From Opisthocomus hoazin (lineage: Eukaryota > Chordata > Aves > Opisthocomiformes > Opisthocomidae), in the NCBI RefSeq assembly GCF_030867145.1, contig NC_134439.1, positions 5,617,379-5,681,378 of the forward strand: 64,000 bases of DNA, in the 5' to 3' direction. The first letter of the stretch is position 1. The number at the start of each line of letters is the position of its first letter. The notes below the pieces were generated by a model. It ran no database searches. It worked only from the letters and a program-made list of their open reading frames with translations, and was not told the origin of the DNA. Made by a program: the position numbers and the translations under genes. This document shows, piece by piece, positions 9,424 through 48,600 of the stretch.

Positions 9424-9807
9424 GGCAATGGGATGGTGGCCATGGCAGGGGGGGCAATGGGATGGTGACCATGGGGGGGGCAATGGGATGGTGACCATGG
9501 CGGGGGGGGCAATGGGATGGTGACCATGGGGGGGGCAATGGGATGGTGACCGTGTGGGGGGGGCAATTGGATGGTGACCATGGCGGGGGGGGCAATGGGA
9601 TGGTGACCATGGCGGGGGGCAATGGGATGGTGACCATGGGGGGGGCAATGGGATGGTGACCATGGCGGGGGGGGCAATGGGATGGTGACCATGGGGGGGG
9701 CAATGGGATGGTGACCGTGTGGGGGGGGCAATGGGATGGTGACCATGGCGGGGGGGGCAATGGGATGGTGACCATGGCAGGGGGCAATGGGATGGTGACC
9801 ATGGGGG
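9424..9807 (+). repeat. G-rich minisatellite, 14 units of ~26-30 bp, with 165-bp higher-order period
   Basis: Each unit is CAATGGGATGGTGACCATG followed by a run of G, sometimes interrupted as GGCGGG. I count 14 copies. A distinctive variant (GTGACCGTGTGGGG) occurs at 9546 and again exactly 165 bp later at 9711, and the variants between are in the same order. The array therefore grew by duplicating a six-unit block. Confidence 0.93.
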
Positions 9808-11479
9808 GGGGCTTTGCCCCGTCCCTGGGTACCGGGAAACCCCAGCACGGTGCCATCCCGCATCCCGGCCTCGTGTTGGGCGGGGGGGAAAAGGCGTCGG
9901 TGCAAAACCGGGCAAAGACAGCGCTCGGCGTCCCCCAGGCCCCCCTCGGAGACCCAAAAAGGGAGCAAAGCCCCCAGGCAGCAGCTCCCGTGGGGGCCCC
10001 GGTCCTGGACCCCCCCCTTTCCCGGCGCTATGTTTAGCGCCGCTGCATCATCGCTCGGATGGAGCCCGGCAGAGCACGGCGGTGATTCAGCGCGCGCAGC
10101 GTCGCCGGCGGAGAAGCAACGGGGGCTTCGGCGGCGCGGCCGGACCCCCACCCGCCCCAGGCCGGCGTCGGTGGGTACCGCTCGGGGGACATCCAGCACC
10201 GGGCGATTCCCACGGCTGGAGCCGGAGCCGGGCGCCGCAATGGGGGTTTTGGGGGGGGGAAACGCGCCGCGAGGCTGGGGAGGTTTGGGGAGGCCGACGG
10301 CAGGCGGGCAGCGGGCAGCGGCGAGGCTTCGGCCAGCGAAGCGCGGGTGCTCCCGTTGGGATTTCTGCCAGGGGACCGGCACCTCGCCTTCGGCACACGG
10401 CCCGGTGAGGTCAAGCGCTCTGGGGGGGCTGGGGGGGTCGCAGGGTGGCGGGTGAGCCCGAGGGCATCGAACGGGCGCGGGCAGGCAGGAGCCGGGGATT
10501 GGGCTCTGCCGCAAACAGGGGCCCAGAAAAATCCCGAGTGCCAGCTCCGGGCTTGGCTGGCGCTGGCAGATTGCTGCAAAGCGCTTTGAAGTGCAAATTA
10601 AGGTTTTTCCATCAGGTTCGAAGTTAATTTTGACGCAAGGAAAAGAGCGCGGCCTCGGCTGATGGAGACGGGCGTCGGGCCGGGGATGCGCAGCCCAGGG
10701 GGTCGCAGCGGGCAGGGGGACACGGCCCAAGCCCCCCCACCCCGAGGGGCTGCACGCAGGGGCCGGGGCGCAGAAGTTCGCGACGCGGCTGGCGGCCGCC
10801 CCAGGAGCTGTCGCGGGGTCGGCAGAGGCTTTCGGGGCAGCAGGGGCGATCCCTGCGATCGTCGCCTGTGTAAACCAGACCCTGGGATTTGGGGTCCCCG
10901 TTGCACCCCCACGGCCAAGGCACCGTCCGGGACCGCGGCTCCGGGCAGAGCCGGACCCAGCCCGGCCGCCCCGTGGGATGCTCCGCTCCTTCCCTGCGGA
11001 TTCCCCAGCAGCCGCCCCGGTGCAGGAGGGATGCCGGGGTGGGGAGGCGAGGGCAGCGCAGGGCATCCCCCCCCCCCCCCCAACCCCCCTGTCGCCTTTT
11101 CTCCTGCTCCCAAAAGTTTCTGCAGAGTTTGAAGCCGAGCGCGGCGCGGTCGCTCGCCCACCCTCGCGGCTGCCTCTGGGGTGCTGGGCACCCCGCGACG
11201 GGGAGAGCCCTCGACGGCGAGCGCAGGCTCGCAGCACCCGGACGTTTGGGACGCAGCGGTTGAGCGACGCAAGCCCAGCGCGACAGGAACGGCTCTAACG
11301 CCGCGTCGCAGCCAGCTTTCACGGCAACCATCGCAAACCCAGGCAGAACCCCTCCCTCCCAGCAGCGTCCGTGCCCGAACGCACCGGGCAGAGCCATCAC
11401 CGGTCGCTCGCTCTGCAGCGGCCCCGCTCGCCGGCTGCCCCGGGCGGTCGAGCCTGAAGGCAGAGGCACCTGTAAGGGT

Positions 11480-11867
11480 GCGGGCGGGCAGGGATGCGGG
11501 CAGGGATAGAGGCAGGGATAGGGGCAGGGATGCAGGCAGGGTTATGGGCAGGGATAGGGGCAGGGATGCGGGCAGGGATAGGGGCAGGGATAGGGGCAGG
11601 GATAGGGGCAGGGATGCAGGCAGGGATAGGGGCAGGGATGTGGGCTGGGATGTGAGCAGGAATGCGGGTAGGGATGCAGGCAGGGATGCAGGCAGGGATA
11701 GGAGCAGGGATAGGGGCAGGGATGCAGACAGGGTTATGGGCAGGGATAGGGGCAGGGATGCGGGCAGGGATAGGGGCAGGGATGCGAGCAGGGATGTGAG
11801 CAGGAATGTGGGTAGGGATGCAGGCAGGGATGCAGGCAGGGATAGGGGCAGGGATGCAGGCAGGAAT
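11480..11867 (+). repeat. 12-bp minisatellite (GGGCAGGGATAG), ~32 copies, with 192-bp higher-order period
   Basis: The unit is GGGCAGGGATAG, with variants ending TGCA, TGCG and TTAT. The rare GTTATGGGCAGGG variant occurs at 11541 and at 11733, 192 bp (16 units) apart, with the same neighbours. On the minus strand it reads as meaningless Ile-Pro-Ala repeats in an open frame. Confidence 0.93.
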
Positions 11868-12899
11868 ACGCGTATGCACCCCATCAGACTTTGCCGTTCA
11901 TCACCCGGCTTTGCTCGCAGCGGAGGAAACACCAGCAGCCGCCCTCCCGGCCAGGAGTTCCGCTGGCTCCTCCGCTGCTCCCGAATCCTGCTCCAAGCCG
12001 CGTTCCTCCACCCCCCGCCATCTCACAGGGGCCTCCACTGCCTGCCCGGGTCGGTCCCTGGTGCTCCCTTCCCCGCTGCCCGGCCGTGCTTCGCCCTGCG
12101 GCCGGGGGCTGCCTCCCCCCGCGTTTCCGAGCCGCTCCCCCAGATCCCCATCTTCGCTCCGTAACTGAATTATTGAACTCCAGTGCGTTTCGGGTGCACT
12201 GGAGGGCTTGGCAGCTCCATGCACTCCCATGGTCCCCGCGGCAGGGGATGATGGAGACCTGGAGGGGGGACCGAGGGGGGGAGCAATCCCTCCCGACCCC
12301 CAGCCTGTAGGAACAGCCCCCGGCACTTGGAGCCTGCAGACTCCCAGGGTTCACCCAAGGCCTGAGCTGCGACAGAAACATCGGTCGAACCCCAAAACGT
12401 TGCCTTCCTCATCCTCGGGGACAGTCCCTCATTTGTCACCCCCGTTAACCACACTCAGCAGGAACAAAGGAGCGCGTCAGACCCCTCGGTCCGAGCCTTT
12501 GCTCGCCTGAGCAGAATTATTTGGCGCATTTACGGTGGAGGCAGTGCTGGGCTCCTCGGTTATTACCAAAGAACGAGAGCCTGGCTGCCTCTTGGCAGGG
12601 GACACTCCAAATCCCCACAGTGACACCCGGCAGCGTGAGCCTGCAGCCGGCTGAGGTTTCCCCTTCCACCCCCACCGGCTCTGGGCACCACCAGGACGGG
12701 GCCAAGCAGCGGATTCGTCCCTCGGTTCCTGCTCACCAACAGGATCTGAGGTGGGAACACGGAACTCCGTCCCCAGCCGCAATCACAGGATGTGGCTGTG
12801 GAAGCGCTGGTGTGAGCAGAGGGGTCACAGCGGTGCAGCGGCAGCTTTGCGGGGGGAACCTCATCGCCTGCCACCCAGCCGGGAAAACCTCCGACCGCT

Positions 12900-13436
12900 T
12901 TCACAGAATCACAGAATCCCAGCATGGCAGGGGTTGGCAGGGACCTCTGTGGGTCACCCAGCCCAACCCCCTGCCCAAGCAGGGTCACCCAGAGCAGGCT
13001 GCACAGCACCGTGTCCAGGCGGGGCTGGAATATCTCCAGAGAAGGAGACTCCACAGCCTCCCTGGGCAGCCTGGGCCAGGGCTCCGTCACCCTCAGAGGG
13101 AAGAAGTTCTTCCTCGGGTTCAGCTGGAGCTTCCTCTGCTTCAGTTTGTGCCCGTTGCCCCTTGTCCTGTCGCTGGGCACCACTGGAAAGAGTCTGGCCC
13201 CATCCTCCTGACCCCCACCCTGCAGATATTTAGAGGCATTTCTAAGGTCCCCTCTCAGCCTTCTCCTCTCCAGGCTGAACAAGCCCAGCTCCCTCAGCCT
13301 CTCCTCGTAGGAGAGATGCTCCAGTCCCCTCCTCATCCTCGTAGCCCTCCGCTGGACTCTCTCCAGTAGCTCCTCATCTTTCTTGAACTGGGGAGCCCAG
13401 CACTGGACACAGGACTCCACTTGGCTCATCCGACCC
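12900..13436 (-). mobile_element. CR1 LINE, 5'-truncated 3' end
   Basis: On the minus strand it encodes the C-terminal remnant of the CR1 reverse transcriptase ORF ([20 protein letters not shown], then [18 protein letters not shown]). It ends in the ATTCTGTGATTCTGTG-type CR1 tail at 12900. It is truncated at the 5' side near 13436. Similarity to the copies at 14.2, 31.3 and 44.0 kb is high, indicating one relatively young subfamily. Confidence 0.95.
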
Positions 13437-14218
13437 CGCTGTGGAACAGCAGAAGAAGAGCCCTGCACGGTCACAACGCCGGCGCGGAGCTCGTCTCCCA
13501 CCCGCGCGAGGCATCGCTGGGCGGGCTGGAAGCACCCCGGGGGGGCTGAGCACCCTCACCGCAGAGCTCACCCCGGGCATTCGGTGCGAAGGCTGCAGCA
13601 ACGCTCCTGGCCCAGCGCTGGCATCAGTGCCCAGCGCCGACTGCGACCCGGCGACCAGCTCTGGGCTCCCGCGAGGCTGCGGCTCTGAGCACCGAGTCGC
13701 TTGGCTAAAACACAGAGGTGGCTGCAGGCTGGGGACAGAGGAAACCACAGCGTTCACCGGCACTGGAGAGCCGCAGCGATGGGATCCGTGTCCGCGCCGT
13801 CGGCTCGAGCTCAGCTTGGCAGGACGCGAGCGGAAGGCTGCGAGTCCTCGCACGACGCTGCTGCCGCCGATGCCCTGTCCCGGCCCCGGGAGCACCGAGC
13901 GGAGGACGACACTGCGGAGTATGAGCAGGGGAAAGCTGCACCCCGTGAGCGAGAGCGTAAAGCCCTCGAGTCCCCGCGCCGGAGCCCGTCCCTGATCCGC
14001 AAACCCCTTCCGTAACTGCGCTGACCCCGGCTCAGCACCCGCACGGCCCACCCAGCTCCCGGGTGCTGGCGGCAGGGAGGGCGGGCGGCTCGGGTCCCGG
14101 CTCCCCGGCTGTGGCGGGACAGCCCCGGATCCCTGCGGCCGCCCGCGTGTGGCCACCCGGCGCCCGGGTTTCACAGGGGGGGATGCTCCCGGTTTCCTCC
14201 GGCGCTCCCCAGTAGCCG
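13437..14218. other. Spacer between two inverted CR1 copies
   Basis: About 780 bp of GC-rich unique-looking DNA. I see no gene or RNA in it. Confidence 0.5.
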
Positions 14219-14686
14219 AGGAGCTACTGGAGAGAGCCCAGCGCAGGGCTGCGAGGATGAGGAGGGGACTGGAGCATCTCTCCTGCGAGGAGAGGCTGAG
14301 GGAGCTGGGCTTGTTCAGCCTGGAGAAGAGAAGGCTGCGAGGGGACCTTAGAAATGCCTCTAAATATCTGCAGGATGGGGGTCAGGAGGATGGGGCCAGA
14401 CTCTTTCCAGTGGTGCCCAGCGACAGGACAAGGGGCAACGGGCACAAACTGAAGCCGAGGAAGCTCCAGCTGAACCTGAGGAAGAACTTCTTCCCTCTGA
14501 GGGTGCTGGAGCCCTGGCCCAGGCTGCCCAGAGAGGCTGTGGAGTCTCCTTCTCTGGAGATATTCCAGCCCCGCCTGGACACGGTGCTGTGCAGCCTGCT
14601 CTGGGTGACCCTGCTTGGGCAGGGGGTTGGGCTGGGTGACCCACAGAGGTCCCTGCCAACCCCCACCATGCTGGGATTCTGTGATA
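14219..14686 (+). mobile_element. CR1 LINE, 5'-truncated 3' end
   Basis: This is the same CR1 3' segment as at 12900-13436 but on the + strand, running from GAGGAGCTACTGGAGAGAG to the GGGATTCTGTGAT tail. The two face in opposite directions and could pair over about 470 bp in a transcript. Confidence 0.95.
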
Positions 14687-16129
14687 CATGGACTACAACG
14701 TGCAAAGACCCCGCTCTGCTGGCAGCCAGCCCCCCGACAGTGGGGTGAATGAGAACGGCGGTGAATTTAAGGTCCCCTCGGCTGGAAAGTTTTATTCCAG
14801 AGTGGTGACACCAGCTCATGGGCCACACGGATGGCCCTGTCCCCCCACGCTGCCATCATGCCAACTCCCCAAGGTGGGAAACCGCGGCGTTCAGCCAGTG
14901 GTGTCAGACAGCGACCGCGAGCCCCAGCAGCCCTTCGCAGGAGGGCACCGAGGCCACGCTGTCACCTCCGAGCCTCGAAAATCAAGTTCTCAGCTGTTTT
15001 TTTTTTTCCCCCTGCCCAAAGCTGCGGGGAAATCGGGTTTTCTCCTCTCCCTGTGGGAACACAGCCGTCCCGGGGGAGCTCGGCCCATCAGCCCGCTCAC
15101 CTCGAGCCACCCGTCGCCAGAAAGATGCTCAACCGCCAAATCCAGCGTCGGGAGCAGAGCCCGAGCTCCCGCTCCCAGGAATAGCTCCGCACGGCCCCGC
15201 CGTCCCCGGGTGCCGGAGTGGCACATATGGCTGATGACACACTGCTGTCACCTCCAGCTCCCCCGGAGAGGAAACGGGCGACCGTCACTCATTGAGCGCC
15301 CACCCACGCAGCCGCCGCGGCGGGGGAAGATCGCTGGCAGCAGGAGACGCGGCGGGCTCCGGCAAAACGAAGCAGCGGCAGAAAAAATAAAAGAGGGAAC
15401 CAAAAATATCAAGCGGCTTTTTCGTTGTTTTTAATTTCCAAGGTAAATAAATGGGTCCTACCGATTCGTTAGTAACTGGGTCCTGTCCAACGGTTCTGAC
15501 GGAGCGGGCGCAGCCGGCGGCGCGGTGACAGCGCTGGCGCGTGGCGGCGGGCGAGAGGCTCTGCAGACGAGCACCGAAGCGCCGGGTCCTTCGCTAGGTA
15601 CAGGTGACAAATGGACAAAGTGAAGTTAATCAAGGAACTTGGGTCGGGGCTGAAATAATTGGGATGATTTGATGATGGGTTGGATGAAGCTCGTCCCCCG
15701 GTGGCACCCGGAGATGAGGGCAGGAGGGACGGGCACGGCCGGAGGTGCCAGCGCGGAGCTGCCACGGCGGTACGGCCCTGCCCGCAGCCGCACGGTGCCT
15801 TTGGGTTCCAGCGCTGAAATGGCACTTTGGGAAGGAAAGAAATAAAAAAATGAAGGATTTATTCTATTCATTAAATCTGCCAAGCAGTGAAAACAGCTCT
15901 TAAAAAAAGAAAAAAAGTACATAAATAAGATATTTGGCCCTGCCCTGACAGCCAGCAGCAGGATTCAGGGCTAAGGCACCAGGGGGGGGGACAGACGGAC
16001 CAGCTCCTGCACACCCCTACATCCCTCCCGTGAGTTACTTTTGAGCACTGGTTCCCTGCAACAAAATAAAAAGAAAAACCCAACAAAAAGGCCCCAAACA
16101 AAGAGGACAGACACAAGGTTTGTTTCCAC
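14687..16129. other. Intergenic DNA between the CR1 copy and the KPNB1 3' end
   Basis: No exon or RNA gene was recognised. A minus-strand AATAAA at 15863-15858 is an alternative, more distal KPNB1 polyadenylation candidate. Confidence 0.45.
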
Positions 16130-42824
<26,695 letters not shown>

Positions 42825-43115
42825 GGCGGCGGCGTGGCGGCTCCGGCGCCGGCGGAAGCGGGACGGGCCGGGGCCAGAGGAGGGGAGGGAGGGGAAGGGA
42901 GGACAGCCGGGGCCTGCCCCGCGGACGCGGCCGAGGGAGGGTCCCGCGAGGGGGGAGGGGGGGGGGGCGGCGGCTCCTGCTGCTGCGGGCGGCGGAGGGA
43001 GAAAAGGGCCGCGCGCGAGCGGGGCGGCCGCGCGCGCGCACACACCGAGCGGGGCGGGCGGGCGGGCGGCGGAGGGATACCGAGCCTCGGCCCGCCGCCC
43101 CGCGCCGCCGCGCTG

Positions 43116-43258
43116 ATTGGCCGACGGCTCCCGGCGGGGGCGCGCTCCTATTGGCGGCGGCTGCCGGGGCGAGGCTATTGGCGGGAGGCGGTAGAGGAAG
43201 GTAGAGGAGGGGGGGAGAAGAGTGGGTGGGCTTCCGGCGGCGCGCGCGCGCTGATTGG
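43116..43258 (-). promoter_or_regulatory. KPNB1: Cluster of four CCAAT boxes upstream of KPNB1
   Basis: CCAAT on the minus strand occurs at 43120-43116, 43154-43150, 43181-43177 and 43258-43254. They are spaced 34, 27 and 77 bp, about 290-430 bp upstream of the ATG and all in the same orientation. NF-Y typically binds such arrays at about 30-bp spacing in cell-cycle-regulated promoters. Confidence 0.75.
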
Positions 43259-43650
43259 GCGGGGCTGGGAAAGGCGCCCCGGCGGTGCGGAGGGCGAGGC
43301 GACCACGTGGGGCCGCGCCGCGAACCCCGGCCCCGCTGCCGGCCCCAGCCCAGCTCCCGGTCCCAGCCCCAGCCCCGGGGATCGGCTCCTCCCCCCCTGC
43401 GGCCGCGGGGTCGGCCCGGCGGGGAGCGGAGCCCCGGGAAGGAGCCGAAACTGCCGCCAGTTTAACGCTGCACCGGGGGGGGGGGGGGCGGGAAACACCG
43501 ACATCCCGCGGGAACCGGCGCTGCCAGACCCGGCCCCGGCCAGCACCGCTCCCCAGGGCCCCGCGGCGCTGGGCTTCACCGCTCCCCACGGAGAGGACCC
43601 CGCGCGTCCCCCCCACGGGGTGCAGGGAACCGGGGGAGGGGGCAGGGCAG

Positions 43651-44009
43651 CGGGGCCGGTCAGTAATTAAAGCCCCGGGTGGCAGCAATTAGTAACTCAA
43701 TCAGGCAGCGGTGTGGGAGCAGGGGCAGCTGGGGGGCCCGAAGGCTTCCGCCGTTAATTATTCTTTGCCCCGAATATATTTGGGTTTCCTGGGAAAGGGC
43801 CGCGCTCCAGCCCTGGGACGTGGCCGGTGGTGGCTGTCCAGGAGCAGGGGCACGAGGGGACGCTGAGCTGGTCCCAGCAAGGGGAAAACTTCTCGAGGTA
43901 CGAATACGCGAGAGGAGCTGACATCAGGGGCGTGTCAGGCTGTCGCGACAGTCACCCCGCTGCAGAGCTCGCAGGCAGCCCTTCGTTTGCACCTGCGTTC
44001 CCCAACGGG
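43651..44009. other. Upstream flank of the KPNB1 CpG island
   Basis: GC content falls across this stretch. It includes AT-rich islands with TTAATTA motifs near 43750. No exon or repeat was recognised. Confidence 0.4.
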
Positions 44010-44820
44010 CTGCAGGACAGGCTGGAGAGCTGGGCAGAGGAACCTGATGAGGTTCAACAAGGGCAAGGGCAGGGTCCTGCACCTGGGGAGGAACAACCCC
44101 AGGCACCAGTACAGGCTGGGGCTGACCTGCTGGAGAGCAGCTCTGCGGAGAGGGACTGGGAGTGCTGGGGGACGACAGGGTGACCATGAGCCAGCAGCGT
44201 GCCCTGGGTGCCAAGAAGGCCAATGGGATCCTGGGGTGCATCAAGAGGAGTGTGGCCAGCAGGGCGAGAGAGGTTCTCCTTCCCCTCTACTCTGCCCTGG
44301 TGAGGCCCCATCTGCAGTGCTGTGTCCAGTGCTGGGCTCCCCAGGTCAAGAAAGATGAGGAGCTACTGGAGAGAGTCCAGCGGAGGGCTACGAGGATGAG
44401 GAGGGGACTGGAGCATCTCTCCTACGAGAAGAGGCTGAGGGAGCTGGGCTTGTTCAGCCTGGAGAAGAGAAGGCTGAGAGGGGACCTTAGAAATGCCTAC
44501 AAATATCTGCAGGGTGGGGGTCAGGAGGACAGGGCCAGACTCTTTCCAGTGGTGCCCAGCGACAGGACAAGGGGCAACGGGCACAAACTGAAGCAGAGGA
44601 AGCTCCAGCTGAACATGAGGAAGAACTTCTTCCCTCTGAGGGTGACGGAGCCCTGGCCCAGGCTGCCCAGGGAGGTTGTGGAGTCTCCTTCTCTGGAGAT
44701 ATTCCAGTCCCACCTGGACGCGGTGCTGTGCAGCCTGCTCTGGGTGACCCTGCTTGGGCAGGGGGTTGGGCTGGGTGACCCCCAGAGGGCCCTGCCAACC
44801 CCCACCATGCTGGGATTCTG
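44010..44820 (+). mobile_element. CR1 LINE (~810 bp), + strand
   Basis: This matches the 31.3-kb copy almost end to end in the opposite orientation, from GCTGGAGAGCTGGGCAGAGG to CATGCTGGGATTCTG. The ORF2 remnant is partly open (219 codons from 44162). It lies about 1.2 kb upstream of the KPNB1 start codon and points away from the gene. Confidence 0.95.
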
Positions 44821-45159
44821 AAGGCTGTGCCCCGTGGCAGCACCCTGGCACCTTCGGGTGGTCCGTGCCGTCCTCGAGCCCGGCACACGCCTGGCTTCCT
44901 CCCAGGGCTGAAGGCCTGCACAGGCTTCTCTCCCCTCTCCAGACGAAAGCGGAAGGTGAGGAAAAGCAGCCGAACTCATCCTTGATGTCTCCAGGCCTTC
45001 CTGCCCTGCGCTGCTGCTGTTCTCCCCGCACACACGAGCTGTTGCCCACGGAAAAGGCTTTCGCTGCAGAGCAGCGCCAGTGCTGGCCCCGGAGGACTGG
45101 TCTTGTTCATTGCCGAGGAAGCAGACTCACCCACAGCTGTGCAACACCAAAAAGATTCC

Positions 45160-45660
45160 TGCGTCCAGCTCTGGAGCCCCCAGCTTAGGAAGGGCATGGA
45201 TGTGTTGGAGCGGGGCTGGAGGAGGCCACGGAGATGATCCGAGGGCTGGAGCACCTCTCCTACGGGGACAAGCTGAGGGAGCTGGGGCTGGTCAGTCTGG
45301 AGAAGAGAAGGCTCCGGGGTGACCTTAGAGCAGCTGCCAGTGCTTGAAGGGGCCAACAGGAAGGGTGGAGAGGGGCTTTTCACAAGGGGGTGTAGGGATA
45401 GGACAAGGGGGAATGGCTCTAAACTAAAAGAGGGCAGATTTAGTTGAGATATTAGGAAGAAATTCTTCACCATGAGGGTGGTGAAGCCCTGGCCCAGGCT
45501 GCCCAGAGAAGCTGTGGCTGCCACCTCTCTGGCAGGGTTCAAGGCCAGGGTGGATGGGGCTCTGAGCACCCTGGACTGGTGGAAGATGTCCCTGCTCATG
45601 GCAGGGGGGTTGGAACCAGAAGATTTTTAAGGTCCCTTCCAACCCAAACCATTCTGTGAC
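45160..45660 (+). mobile_element. Older CR1 copy, + strand
   Basis: A divergent CR1 3' end, from GCGTCCAGCTCTGGAGCC to CCAACCCAAACCATTCTGTG. It contains the CTGGAGAAGAGAAGGCTCC motif shared with the other copies but has many substitutions and no long open frame. Confidence 0.9.
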
Positions 45661-48600
45661 TGCCCCAGAGAGATGCAGGTTCCAGGGACGGAGGGGTACG
45701 CTGAGGCTCAGGAGACCGAACTGCCGTCCCTACCTCTGCCAGCGGCCTGCAGGAGAATCGCGGAAAACTTCCCTCTGTCTACCCGTGCCTCGAGTCTCAG
45801 ATTTTAAAACGGGGACAAATCCGGATCAGCTTCTTTTTTGAAGTGCTTTGAGATCTCTGGATGAGGAGCACTAAGCCTCACGCTGGCAGGTTTACTGCAG
45901 TTACAAGAAGGGCTAAAACATGTCCGTGCATCGGGATGTGGTTTCTGTTTGTCTTGCTGCCACCATCCTGTTGCACGTTCTTACGTTCTCGCCTGCGTCT
46001 GCCACAGCCGCTCCAGCTGGAAAAACAACGCTGAGACCAACGTGCGGACGGAGGACGGGGCCTGCCCTCGCTGGCGACCGCAAAGCTCTGAGATCTCCGA
46101 CGTCTGGCAGCGAGGGAGCGCAGGATGCGGCGGCACAGACAGCGTGACGGTGGCACGGACTGCGTGACGGGAGGAGGCGACGGGGCTGCGGCTCCCTGGT
46201 AAACCCGCACCAGCGCAGGAGTCTGGAGGGACAGAGTTGTCAACAGCTCGCAGCATTGACTCGTTGAAGACCGACTACTGTTCACAGCTTGACTCACGGC
46301 ACAGAACGGACGCGCTATTCAGCCCGAAGGAATGGAGCTCACTTCGCATACAGCCTTCTTCGCCACCCTGTAGTACACCTCTGCTAGCAGATCAAAGTCA
46401 TTTGGGTTGAAATCAGGTGAAATTCACTCTCTCGCAGCTCATCCCCAGCAGGGAGGAGACGAGGCAGGAAGGCAGGAGCCTGGCACACGCTGCAGTTGCT
46501 GCTGGGGTCAGCGGAGCACTGTCCTGCTCCAGACTGCTCCCCTCTTGCCCTCCCCAGCCCAAGGATGCAACCCAGATGCACACAGCGCTTCAGCAAGCGC
46601 AGTGCCACTGACCATTACCGCCTTCCACGTTGCTGCCCAGGATGGCCTTCCTCAGGGGACTGTTCCCATAGGAAAGCCAGGGCGGGAGAGGAGGATTAAA
46701 GAATTTTGTACAAATCTGGCCTTGGTAGCAATGAGAGCCTGAAACCCCCGTGTAAAATCAGGGTAAGTGAGACTGCGGGGTCCGCTCCCCCTGGTAGTGC
46801 TTGGGCTGGAGCTGTAAACTTGAGCTAGAGCCATAAGCTTGAGCTACATGTACTGGTTTTCTCCTCATTGCCATAAATGGCATACTCAGCATTCACATTA
46901 CAGAGGCTTGTATCACCTCCTGCTTTCATAAACTGGCTACAGAAACTGGGAGAGAAATGCTGAAAAGCTGCTGACCTTTGGAACAACTCCAGAGACAGTC
47001 AGGGTACTTGGGGTTATTTTGGCAAGCGAAGGGGTTAGAACAAGAACTAGGCAACCAGGTTCCCCTTCCCGAGTCCATCGAGGCTGCTCAGTGCCTTCAG
47101 GTTTCTCAGAAAATCCTAAATACAGAGCAATTCGAAGGGACGGGAACTGCCTCTGGTTTTGTGTATATCCAGAGCTTGGAGTTCAGTGGAAACCTCTGTG
47201 GAACCACCGTAAATCAAGCAGAGCTTGGATGACGCCAGGTGTAAGAAGTTAACCCAGGAATCCAGAATAAGATTTAACACGAACCAGTACGTGCACTGAA
47301 AGGACAACACGTCCACCAAGGTGCGGCCCTTCCCCTGTAGGAAACAAAAGACTAAACGCTGCTTAACACTCAGCATTTCTTTAACCCCATGGCGTGGTTT
47401 AACTCTGCCAGCCGAAACCCGGACACCCTGAATTACAGCAACACGGTGGATCTCTGTGGGCTCCATCTCACCTTGCTGGAGCAGCTGACTTACGTGCTGC
47501 GCAGAGAAGATGCGTTCTAACAGTCAGGTGATGAAATCCAGTTTTGAAAAAAACCTGGATGAAATCCAGCCAGCACGGATGACTAAGTTACACAAGGCTG
47601 AGCAGAGACACTCACCTGGCCTTCCTGGCTTAGGGGGAATGACTTCCAAGCGCTTTGGTTGTCTTCAGTCTTAAAACAACCTCACTTTTCCTTCCTGGTT
47701 TGGGTCCCTGTAAAAGAAAAGTTTATGCGTCCGCAACATCAACCCAGTGAAAAAGATGACAGTGGAGCAGAGCATGCAATCCTCTTTGGCTCTGAGTTTT
47801 GGCACATATGTCTATTTTCCCCACACGTTTTCACTTCAACGTGAATAATTTTAACCTTAAACCACAAATTTAGCACAGCAAATTGAACTCTACTGTAATG
47901 AAAGTCTGAAGGAGCCCAAATGGAGCTCACTGAGCCAGCCACTGCTCAGCCTGATTTCTGACCGCTTGTCACTGCTTGGTCCTTCCTTCCCTGGGCTGGA
48001 AGGACGCTCATCTTGACATCGTCACCGAAGGACGAGCCACACACGATCCCTCTTCACCAACCAGAATCCGCTAGGCAATGGAAGAGGGCTTCGCTCCAGG
48101 TGACATCAATCTGATGGCTGCCGTGAGCCTGGTTCTGATCCTGGCCGTCCACCGCCGGTCACAGAGCGTGTTCGCTCGTCCAGGTGTTTTGCAGGGGTTA
48201 AGGTACCTTTGACAGAACATGGGCGTGAAGTCTCTGCAACACAGCAGCAGAACGGCTGATCACAGGGACAGGCAGCGGTGGGGAACACCGAGACCTCACT
48301 GCATCCCGTGGCCCTGTACGGGAACAAGTAAGTACACGTTAGAGAAGGATTTGGGAATTCAAATTTAGGGTTTTGCTGGGTTTTTTTATTGTTTTTCAAA
48401 GGGTTCACAAGCTTTTTGTTTTTCTTTTGCTGTACACCACGTAATTTTACTATAATTTAAAATATGGAGCATATTCATAATGCGAGTTTGTCTGGGAAAA
48501 GAGCCTGGCATTTGGGGAAGCAAATAGTATGTCTTTCCAGATGCTGCAGTTCCACTTACGCTAGGCAAAATTCTGGTCCAAAATCTGAGTATTTTTGGAG

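Larger units (their letters stand above)
8761..12899. other. Intergenic GC-rich DNA between TBKBP1 and KPNB1
   Basis: No coding exon was recognised. The region holds the two minisatellites listed separately and CpG-dense DNA continuing upstream of the presumed TBKBP1 promoter. The longest open frame (687 codons, minus strand, 9174-11237) passes through the 9.4-kb minisatellite and has no domain-like content. Confidence 0.55.

Noticed and set aside
9424-9807. CRISPR-like array of direct repeats
   Set aside because: The units are contiguous with no unique spacers, the context is a vertebrate chromosome, and no cas-like gene is present; it is a minisatellite.
9174-11237. 687-codon open frame on the minus strand
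   Set aside because: It runs through the 9.4-kb G-rich minisatellite, whose repeats keep the frame open by composition. It has no domain, no splice context and no codon structure like the real genes here.
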